NCBI GenBank assembly: GCA_051649785.1
Contig: JBOFHT010000015.1
Coordinates: 1-12,751 of the forward strand
DNA from: JBOFHT01 sp051649785
Lineage (GTDB): Archaea; Methanobacteriota; Methanobacteria; Methanobacteriales; Methanobacteriaceae
DNA: 12,751 nucleotides
Reading direction: 5' to 3'
Positions 7,749 through 12,751 of this stretch are shown piece after piece. Within the stretch, counting starts at the first letter, position 1; every line of letters begins with the position of its first letter. Position numbers and translations under genes: made by a program. A model generated the notes under the pieces. That model was not told the DNA's origin and did not search any database. It saw only the letters and a list, made by a program, of their open reading frames with translations.

Positions 7749-7795
7749 AGTTAAATAGAAAAACATAATAATAAAAACATATGATTATTAAAAAT

Positions 7796-7811
7796 AGGGG
7801 TTGATAATATA
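7796..7811 (+). promoter_or_regulatory. Ribosome binding site followed by ATA instead of ATG
   Basis: AGGGGTTGAT (7796-7805) matches 8 of 10 bases of the archaeal consensus AGGAGGTGAT. Three bases later, at 7809, is ATA, in frame with the endonuclease. In ftr, trkA and the MBL-fold gene the GGTGNN block also ends three bases before the start codon. This places the intended start at 7809. Confidence 0.6.
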
Positions 7812-7892
7812 GTAATTAAAATAAAAGCATCTAAACTTTATGAAAATTTATTAACTAATATCAGGGGTGAAAAAGGAAATATTTACTTTAAA
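7809..7892 (+). other. In-frame N-terminal extension of the endonuclease without a standard start codon
   Basis: The endonuclease frame continues upstream of ATG 7893 without a stop back to 7785. From 7809 it encodes 28 residues including KIKASKLYENLL and RGEKGNIYFK. This reads as real protein and resembles the N-terminal helix and first strand expected for NgoBV/NlaIV-type enzymes. There is no ATG, GTG or TTG in this stretch. Confidence 0.6.
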
Positions 7893-8483
7893 ATGGCTGG
7901 AATCTGTTTAAAAGTAGAAGAAACAGATACAGTTGGCAAAACATTACAGGAATGGTTAAAAGAATATCTTAAAATCAATGACTATTTTTTTAGAGAACCA
8001 GAACATACTCAAACATTTCCAGATTTCTTTTTAGCAGAGGATAATGATAAAGATATGTTAGAAATCAAATCATTCCACTACTCAAAAACTCCTGCATTTG
8101 ATATTGCTAATTTTGACTCTTATTGCGGAAAAATAAAAAATGATCCTTACTGTTTATATTCAGATTATTTAATCTTTGGATATGAAATGACTAATGGAAA
8201 TATTTCAATAGAAGAAATATGGCTTAAAAAGATATGGGAAATTGCAGGAACATCTGCAAGATATCCTCTTAAAACACAAGTAAAAAAAGATATGATATAT
8301 AACATAAGACCAAATTCTGAATTTAAAAAAAACCAAGAAGGAGTATTTAAAGACGAAATCAGCTTTTTAAAAGCTGTATACGGTACTATCCAACAATATA
8401 AAAGTGAAGCTGATGCAAATGATTGGAAAAAGACATTTTGCGAAAATTATAAAAAGCATTATGGATGCTCTTTATCATTTTAA
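7893..8483 (+). CDS. Type II restriction endonuclease (NgoBV/NlaIV-like)
   Basis: Restriction enzyme paired with the converging C5-cytosine methyltransferase. From ATG 7893 it has 196 residues; including the extension from 7809 it has 224, closer to the family length. A PD-(D/E)xK active site is visible: Pro43-Asp44 in TFPDFF and Glu57-x-Lys59 in LEIKSF. DTVGKTLQEWLKEYL, FDIANFDSYC, DYLIFGYE, IWLKKIWEIAG, RYPLK and IYNIRP recall the NgoBV/NlaIV family that cuts GGNNCC; this specificity is from memory and needs a search. ATG 7893 has AAGGA about 15 bases upstream, too far for a normal site, and probably is not the natural start. The last 9 bp overlap the methyltransferase end. If initiation at ATA 7809 is poor, the enzyme may be weakly expressed or inactive. 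Confidence 0.82.
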   Translation: MAGICLKVEETDTVGKTLQEWLKEYLKINDYFFREPEHTQTFPDFFLAEDNDKDMLEIKSFHYSKTPAFDIANFDSYCGKIKNDPYCLYSDYLIFGYEMTNGNISIEEIWLKKIWEIAGTSARYPLKTQVKKDMIYNIRPNSEFKKNQEGVFKDEISFLKAVYGTIQQYKSEADANDWKKTFCENYKKHYGCSLSF

Positions 8484-9815
8484 TTCATAATCTTCCATAT
8501 ATGTTTCACATAGTCTTTCAGCTACTGCCTTTACTGTTGATATAACAACAGTATTTCCAAGTAAATCAAATGCATTCCTAATCCCTTTTTTATTATTAGC
8601 AAATATGGATAAATTATAATCTTCAGGAAAACCAAATAATCTTAAACCTTCTCTAATTGTAAGTGTTCGGATACCGTCACCATCTACAACACCAATTCGT
8701 GAAACATCAGTTGCAACTAATGTAGGTGATATATCATCAGGGTCAAGAATTTTAGTAAATTCAAAACTTAATTTACCTGCAACAATATTATATCCTAAAG
8801 GTTTAGATTTATCTTGTTCTCTCTTTTTCCTAATTGTTCTGTTGGAATTTTTAACTTCAACAAGAGCTTTAGGATGTTCCTTTACCAGGTATCCCTTTTT
8901 AACTAAATCTTCTAACATTTCTTCTAAATTTTCTGTGTCATAAAATGTAGATATTTGCTCATAAGTTAATGGCATACCATCCATCCAATTAATCCCTATT
9001 TCTTCAGCCCAATGTTTTTTTCTTCTCTCTTTTAATAATTTTTCCATTAACTGTTTTTGTTCGTTATTTATTTCACCTTTTAAGCCTATATCCCAACTAT
9101 GAATATTATTATTCCCACCCCTTTTATCTTTAATAGCTTTCCCATTTAATTCAGAGGTTTTATAATGTTTTAAAAGAGATTTAGTAAAATGACTATTAGT
9201 TAATGGTTTTCCAGTTTCAAGAATTTCAGATAATGTACTTTCTTTTTTAGGAAATTCTTCTAAATTTACATGAGTTTTTTTAGTTCCTACAATAAATACT
9301 CTTTTACGAGATTGTGGGACAGCAAAATTTTTGCTGTTTAATAATTGCCATGTAACAGAATAACCTAAATTATTTAATGATTGCAGAATAATAGTGATGG
9401 TTCTGCCTATCTTGTCAGTTCTTTTTTTTCTATCGTGTAAAATTAGACCTTCTACATTTTCTAATATAAACCCATAAGGTTGTTTTTCTTTTAGAATTCT
9501 TTCAACTTCAAAAAAGAGTGTTCCTCTTGTATCATTAAACCCTAATTGATTACCTGCTGTACTAAATGCCTGACATGGAAAACCCGCTAATAAAAAATCA
9601 AAATCAGGAATATTATCAGATTTTATTTTACATATATCTCCTTTTATTGGCTCTTTATTAAAATTTTCTCTTAAAGATTTAACTGCATGAGGTTTGATTT
9701 CAGAGGTTAACATACATTCAGTTTCAAAATTGGCTTCTTGAAATGCTTGTTGAAAACCAAGCCTAAGTCCACCCATTCCTGCAAATAAATCAATAAATCG
9801 TATTTTTTTATTCAT
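8475..9815 (-). CDS. DNA (cytosine-5-)-methyltransferase of the restriction-modification system
   Basis: Transfers methyl from S-adenosylmethionine to C5 of cytosine in the recognition site, protecting host DNA. With Met at 9815 it has 446 residues. All key C5 motifs are present: I, DLFAGMGG (9-16); IV, FPCQAFS with catalytic Cys81; VI, ENVEG (119-123); VIII, QSRKR (168-172); IX, LTIREGLRLFGFP (385-397); X, GNTVV (420-424). The region between VIII and IX (about 175-380) is the target-recognition segment and includes KERRKKHWAEEIG, which I associate with GGNNCC-type enzymes. A longer frame starts at TTG 9836, but GGAG six bases before ATG 9815 decides the start. It converges with the endonuclease, with a 9-bp overlap. 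The RHH gene lies upstream on the same strand. Confidence 0.93.
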   Translation of the reverse strand: MNKKIRFIDLFAGMGGLRLGFQQAFQEANFETECMLTSEIKPHAVKSLRENFNKEPIKGDICKIKSDNIPDFDFLLAGFPCQAFSTAGNQLGFNDTRGTLFFEVERILKEKQPYGFILENVEGLILHDRKKRTDKIGRTITIILQSLNNLGYSVTWQLLNSKNFAVPQSRKRVFIVGTKKTHVNLEEFPKKESTLSEILETGKPLTNSHFTKSLLKHYKTSELNGKAIKDKRGGNNNIHSWDIGLKGEINNEQKQLMEKLLKERRKKHWAEEIGINWMDGMPLTYEQISTFYDTENLEEMLEDLVKKGYLVKEHPKALVEVKNSNRTIRKKREQDKSKPLGYNIVAGKLSFEFTKILDPDDISPTLVATDVSRIGVVDGDGIRTLTIREGLRLFGFPEDYNLSIFANNKKGIRNAFDLLGNTVVISTVKAVAERLCETYMEDYELK

Positions 9816-9929
9816 ATTATTCTCCAACCATGACAAATTTGAACAATAAATTATATAAAATTAGACAAGAATTGACTATTAGGTTATTCAATTCAAGTAA
9901 ATTTTCAGGTTTTCAATGAATGAATTATA

Positions 9930-9980
9930 TAATAGTTTACTCCTTTACTTCACTTAACCAAGTAACTTTAATATTTCATT
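9930..9980 (-). pseudogene. Decayed 3' fragment of an RHH gene
   Basis: TTCACTTAACCAAG at 9949-9962 repeats exactly at 10107-10120 inside the RHH gene, where it encodes AWLSE. On the minus strand the fragment can be read NEILKL, then after a 1-base loss WLSEVKE and a stop, which resembles SEIIR...LAWLSEK of the intact gene. No start codon or full domain remains. It is probably the tail of a duplicated RHH gene between the intact copy and the methyltransferase. The evidence is short. Confidence 0.35.
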
Positions 9981-10058
9981 AGTGTATTAAATCATAGTTA
10001 ATTTTGATTAAACCCATAATTAAGATTATTTACTTCAATTAGTAATTTAATTCATGTT

Positions 10059-10238
10059 TCATTGTAATCCCTCTTTAGTCTTTACAGTTGATGAAACCAT
10101 ACTTTTTTCACTTAACCAAGCTAACATGATGTTCCTAATTATTTCAGAATCAGTATTGCCCATTATGCCCTTAAATTTTCTTATTAAAGTTAATTGTTCT
10201 CTGGATAATGATATATTAATTCTTTTATTTTCTCTCAT
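10059..10238 (-). CDS. Ribbon-helix-helix (CopG-like) DNA-binding protein
   Basis: A 59-residue protein from ATG 10238. Residues 4-10 (KRINISL) form the expected beta-strand; residues 12-24 (REQLTLIRKFKGI) give the first helix and 30-41 (SEIIRNIMLAWL) the second, the arrangement of ribbon-helix-helix dimers. A GTG at 10247 is in frame, but it lies within the AAGTGAG ribosome binding site, so ATG 10238 is preferred. Upstream is an inverted repeat GTTACA-N4-TGTAAC plus a further half-site flanking the TATA box, which suggests autorepression. The gene is upstream of and co-directional with the methyltransferase (243 bp gap), so a role in controlling the restriction-modification genes is possible. 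No toxin gene is adjacent, so an antitoxin role is less likely. Confidence 0.75.
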   Translation of the reverse strand: MRENKRINISLSREQLTLIRKFKGIMGNTDSEIIRNIMLAWLSEKSMVSSTVKTKEGLQ

Positions 10239-10249
10239 AAAACTCACTT

Positions 10250-10285
10250 GTTACAAATATGTAACTTATTATATATAAATGTAAC
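10250..10285 (-). promoter_or_regulatory. Promoter and operator of the RHH gene
   Basis: GTTACA (10250-10255) and TGTAAC (10260-10265) form a perfect inverted repeat with a 4-bp spacer. Another TGTAAC lies at 10280-10285, exactly 20 bp on, two helical turns. Between the second and third half-sites is the TATA-like TTTATATATAATAA (minus strand, 10279-10266). A start about 25 bp downstream would fall near 10247, just before the ATG at 10238. Protein bound here would block TBP/TFB or polymerase. Confidence 0.6.
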
Positions 10286-10390
10286 TATAAATTCGAAAAT
10301 ACATATCATATAATAATAATTTAAATTTTTCAAAACAGATATTTTTCCTTGCTAAACTTTATCAAATAGGCTTTCCATTATTTTTTTGAA

Positions 10391-10603
10391 TTAAGAGGAT
10401 GTCTCATAATTCAATATTTTTAAATTTTTCATGAAATTAATTTCATGTAAATTCTTTAAATATTCTAATAAAAATTTATTATAATTTATTTTTGAAAATA
10501 TTGTTAATTATTATAATTCAAATTTAAATAGTTCAATATTGATGAATTTAAATTTAATAAAATTACTATTTTAGTAAAATCTAATTATGATACATCCTCT
10601 TAA
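10391..10603. mobile_element. MITE-like element with 21-bp terminal inverted repeats
   Basis: The 21 bp at 10391-10411, beginning TTAAGAGGATGT, are inverted at 10583-10603 with one mismatch. The 213-bp element has no ORF. TTAA at both outer ends may be part of the repeat or a target-site duplication, leaving GAGGATGTCTCATAATT-like ends. The interior contains the perfect palindrome CATGAAATTAATTTCATG (10430-10447). The size, ends and lack of coding suggest a non-autonomous transposon moved by a transposase encoded elsewhere. Confidence 0.7.
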
Positions 10604-10756
10604 ACATAGTTTTATGGTTCGAGATGTTTTTATATTTTATAAATCTATAGATTAAAGTAATAGTATTAATGTAGTTAATAAATTACAATTAGATATACTT
10701 TTCTAATTTTTAAGATAATTTTTATGAAACGATTCAGATTAATTTATTAAAAATAG

Positions 10757-10864
10757 TGAGTCGTGGTCAAAGTCGAAATTTCTAAATCAAAACTTTATTA
10801 AAATCCTTGGATTTGTAAATGAAGAAAATTTTTCTATATGAAAAATCTTTTTGGCCAAGACTCA
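10757..10864. repeat. 108-bp inverted-repeat element, possible structured RNA
   Basis: TGAGTCGTGGTCAA (10757-10770) is inverted at the right end (TTGGCCAAGACTCA, 10851-10864), with 12 of 14 positions matching and one of the two exceptions a G-U pair in RNA. Inside, AAATC-CTTG-GATTT (10801-10814) makes a stem closed by a CUUG-type loop, and TTTTTC-TATAT-GAAAAA (10829-10845) a second stem. The ends are GC-richer than the surroundings. TAG on both outer sides could be a short duplication. It may be a MITE-like remnant or a transcribed structured RNA; orientation is undetermined. Confidence 0.55.
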
Positions 10865-11037
10865 TAGTATTAAAAAAACTAAAATTAATCTACTTTTTTG
10901 AGATTAAATAGAAAAGTTTATTTTATGTAAAATACTAATTTTTTATATACTAAATTAAATTGTTGTAATTGAGCTTATGTTTAGTAATATAACTTACAAC
11001 AATTTGCTAATTAGTTTAAATAATTGAAATAATTATG
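10865..11037. other. AT-rich leader region of ftr with 12-bp inverted repeat
   Basis: AAATTGTTGTAA (10957-10968) and TTACAACAATTT (10994-11005) are perfectly complementary across 25 bp. They lie 77-125 bp before the ftr start, upstream of its likely TATA box, so they could form a binding site for a dimeric regulator of ftr. No ORF is seen in this stretch. Confidence 0.45.
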
Positions 11038-11077
11038 TTATATATTAGATTATATACTATTTTATAAATTATGGTGA
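11038..11077 (+). promoter_or_regulatory. ftr promoter and ribosome binding site
   Basis: TTATATATTA (11038-11047) is a good archaeal TATA box and would place the transcript start near 11067-11070. GGTGA at 11073-11077 lies five bases before ATG 11082, giving a short leader with a strong ribosome binding site. Confidence 0.5.
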
Positions 11078-11081
11078 AACT

Positions 11082-11978
11082 ATGAAGATTAATGGTGTAG
11101 AAATAAAAGATACTTATGCTGAAGCTTTTGGAATTAAAGTTGCTCGTATATTGGTAACTGCAGCAACTGAAAAATTAGCTAAAATAGCAGCTACTGAAGC
11201 TACTGGTTATGCAACTTCTGTTATTGGTTGTCCTGCTGAAGCTGGAATTGATGGATATGTTCCTCCAACTGAATCCCCAGATGGAAGACCTGGTTACAAT
11301 ATAATGATTTGTAATTCCAGTAAAAAGAAATTAGACCATGAAGTATTAGAAAGAATTGGTATGGGTATTTTAACTGCTGCAACTACTGCTGTATTTAATG
11401 AACTCAAAGAAGAAGATGCTGATGAAATGATTAAAACTGGTTTCAAGCTTAAATTCTTCGGTGATGGATATGAAAAAGAACTTACAATAGACAACAGAAA
11501 AATCCACTCTATTCCTATTATGTCTGGAGATTTCTTAGTTGAAAGTGAATTTGGTATTAAAGAGGGTGTAGCTGGTGGAAACTTCTTTATCTTAGCTAAT
11601 AGTCAAATGGAAGCTCTTGTTGCTGCAGAAGCTGCAGTGGATGCTATTTACTGTGTTCCTGGAACTATCACTCCTTTCCCTGGTGGTGTGGTTGCATCTG
11701 GTTCTAAAGTAGGTTGTAATGAATATAACTTCTTAAATGCTTCTACCAATGAAAAAATGTGTGTTTCTTTAAAAGAAGAAGTAGAAAGTGACATCCGTGA
11801 TGATGTTGAAGGTATTTATGAAATTGTTATTGATGGTGTTGACGAAGAAGCTGTTAGAAACGCTATGAGAGAAGGAATTAAAGCTGCTTGTACCATTAAA
11901 GGTGTAAGGGAGATTAGTGCTGGTAATTACGGTGGAAATCTCGGAGCTTACAAAATCAATTTAAGGGATTTATTTTAA
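11082..11978 (+). CDS. ftr: Formylmethanofuran:tetrahydromethanopterin formyltransferase
   Basis: Cytoplasmic enzyme of the second step of CO2 reduction to methane; it moves the formyl group from formylmethanofuran to N5 of tetrahydromethanopterin. The 298 residues match the family length of about 297. Conserved blocks are in place: MKINGVEIKDTYAEAF at the start, CPAEAGID (50-57), PDGRPGY (66-72), FKLKFFGDG (121-129), IPIMSGDFL (144-152), AGGNFF (164-169), TITPFPGGVVASGSKVG (195-211) and SAGNYGGNLG (279-288), ending DLF. Codon use is even and GC is higher than in the flanks, as expected for a highly expressed gene. It is monocistronic, with its own promoter and strong terminator. No neighbouring methanogenesis genes are visible in the window. 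Confidence 0.97.
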   Translation: MKINGVEIKDTYAEAFGIKVARILVTAATEKLAKIAATEATGYATSVIGCPAEAGIDGYVPPTESPDGRPGYNIMICNSSKKKLDHEVLERIGMGILTAATTAVFNELKEEDADEMIKTGFKLKFFGDGYEKELTIDNRKIHSIPIMSGDFLVESEFGIKEGVAGGNFFILANSQMEALVAAEAAVDAIYCVPGTITPFPGGVVASGSKVGCNEYNFLNASTNEKMCVSLKEEVESDIRDDVEGIYEIVIDGVDEEAVRNAMREGIKAACTIKGVREISAGNYGGNLGAYKINLRDLF

Positions 11979-12005
11979 GTAATCTATAGCTACTAATATC
12001 TAAAT

Positions 12006-12052
12006 AATCGAATATATTATTTATATTCGATTTTATTTTTTTCTTTTTAATA
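12006..12052 (+). terminator. Hairpin plus T-run terminator of ftr
   Basis: AATCGAATATA (12006-12016) and TATATTCGATT (12022-12032) form a perfect 11-bp stem with a 5-nt loop, followed by T-rich sequence with runs of up to seven T to about 12049. It sits 27 bp after the ftr stop codon. This is one of the clearest terminators in the window. Confidence 0.78.
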
Positions 12053-12070
12053 TTTTCATTATTATTTGCT

Positions 12071-12148
12071 TTATTTTTATTATTTTTATTAGCTTTACTA
12101 AGTTGTTATTCTTATTCCCATTACTCTTATTTTTATTATTTTTATTAG
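12071..12148. repeat. 22-bp pyrimidine-rich direct repeat, two copies
   Basis: An identical 22-bp T/A sequence ending TTTTTATTAG occurs at 12071-12092 and 12127-12148. It lies in the convergent ftr/RCK spacer. It may act as back-up U-rich termination signals for ftr or simply be low-complexity expansion. Confidence 0.7.
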
Positions 12149-12178
12149 AGATAATTAGTACTTACTTTATATTATTCT

Positions 12179-12751
12179 TCAATTAATTTCAGAATATTTT
12201 TTTGTTAATTTTCTGATTTCTTTATCACTTAAGTCTACTCCTAATATTAGGTTTTCATTTTCTAGCTTTTTAATTAGCTTAAGTAATGTTTCTTTATCAG
12301 GACCAGATACCCAGTGGGAATGAACTCCATTAGCCATATCATAAATATTATTAAGTGATTTTTTCATTTCAGGCTGTGTTTCAAGTTTCTTAACAAATTT
12401 TTCAATTTCTTCTTTAGTTGATGCCTCAATTCTACGTGTTAATGGTTCTGTAAATTGTGGAAAATGATATTCAATACTTTCTACTGAACATCCAAAATCA
12501 ATTATTATTTCCATTTCTCGGTCAATATCATCAAAATCATGTTTTGTTGTAATTTTAATCATTGTAGGTTCCACAGCTGCAAAGTAAAGGTCAGTTCCTC
12601 CACTTTCTTCAGGAGATACTACTTTATTTGCGCCAGAATTCATTAAACGTTTAACATTTTCCCTTCTACTTGCTCTTGAAACAATCCAAATATCGGGAGC
12701 TAATTCTCGGGATGTTAATGCAATAAATAAATTATCAACATCCTCTCCTGT
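12179..12751 (-). CDS. RCK/TrkA-N domain protein, possible K+ channel regulator; 5' end missing
   Basis: The frame is open to the right edge, so the gene begins outside the window; the ATG at 12643 is internal. The first visible residues, GEDVDNLFIALTSRELAPDI followed by WIVSRASRRENVKRLMNSGA and then NKVVSPEESGG, match the second half of an RCK (TrkA-N) domain, especially of MthK-like potassium channels. After it come about 135 residues containing KITTKHDFDDIDREMEIIID, ANGVHSHWVSGP and a Lys/Glu-rich helical tail; these do not look like a standard TrkA-C domain. It may be a ligand-sensing C terminus peculiar to these methanogens. A pore domain, if any, would be encoded upstream, outside the window. 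It converges with ftr. Confidence 0.75.
   Translation of the reverse strand, partial: TGEDVDNLFIALTSRELAPDIWIVSRASRRENVKRLMNSGANKVVSPEESGGTDLYFAAVEPTMIKITTKHDFDDIDREMEIIIDFGCSVESIEYHFPQFTEPLTRRIEASTKEEIEKFVKKLETQPEMKKSLNNIYDMANGVHSHWVSGPDKETLLKLIKKLENENLILGVDLSDKEIRKLTKKYSEIN

Noticed and set aside
10059..10247. RHH gene as antitoxin of a toxin-antitoxin pair
   Set aside because: No toxin-sized ORF is adjacent on the same strand; the downstream gene is a methyltransferase.
10054..10278. Plus-strand open frame opposite the RHH gene
   Set aside because: Its sequence is an antisense shadow of the RHH gene; it has no ribosome binding site and a low-complexity translation.
10391..10864. CRISPR array
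   Set aside because: The repeats are inverted pairs of different sequence, not regularly spaced identical direct repeats.
11082..11978. Methenyltetrahydromethanopterin cyclohydrolase (mch) considered for this methanogenesis gene
   Set aside because: The N terminus MKINGVEIKDTYAEAF and the TPFPGGVVASGSK and SAGNYGG blocks belong to Ftr, not to Mch.

Overview
The window looks like chromosome of an AT-rich methanogenic archaeon, most likely Methanobrevibacter or a close relative in Methanobacteriales. The strongest marker is ftr (formylmethanofuran:tetrahydromethanopterin formyltransferase). Support comes from an archaeal Holliday junction resolvase, a TRAM-domain protein, a tRNA-Trp with a box C/D-containing intron, GGTGA-type ribosome binding sites, AT-rich promoters with TATA boxes, and U-rich terminators. 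The genus assignment is inference; the archaeal methanogen assignment is firm.

Layout. 1-1121 (+): the end of an Asn-rich surface protein, then hjc. 1398-1657 (+): tRNA-Cys and tRNA-Trp, the latter with a 71-nt intron that is itself a C/D guide RNA. 1827-2447 (+): a metallo-beta-lactamase-fold hydrolase, convergent with a potassium-uptake pair on the minus strand (trkH 4817-3354, then trkA 3167-2517). 5588-5364 (-): a small TRAM protein with a clear terminator. 5589-6474 is long AT-rich DNA with a 105-bp tandem duplication. 6475-7494 (+): a multi-pass membrane protein of the lysylphosphatidylglycerol synthase TM/flippase family.

7638-10291 is an accessory island. A type II restriction endonuclease (+) and a C5-cytosine methyltransferase (-) converge and overlap by 9 bp at their 3' ends. 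A ribbon-helix-helix (RHH) regulator lies upstream of the methyltransferase on the same strand, with an operator-like inverted repeat around its promoter. The endonuclease reading frame continues 28 codons upstream of its first ATG, to a well-placed ribosome binding site followed by ATA rather than ATG. 10391-10864 holds two non-coding inverted-repeat elements, one resembling a MITE and one able to fold as a structured RNA.

11082-11978 (+) is ftr, ending in a hairpin plus T-run terminator. It converges with a minus-strand RCK/TrkA-N protein that runs off the right edge.

Functionally, trkH and trkA form a K+ uptake system, and the right-edge RCK protein may be a K+ channel subunit. The restriction enzyme and methyltransferase form a defence module that may act on GGNNCC. 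Ftr is core methanogenesis. The most interesting observations are the missing conventional start of the endonuclease, the RHH operator, the tRNA-Trp intron whose second guide does not fit the tRNA, and the structured repeats at 10391-10864.
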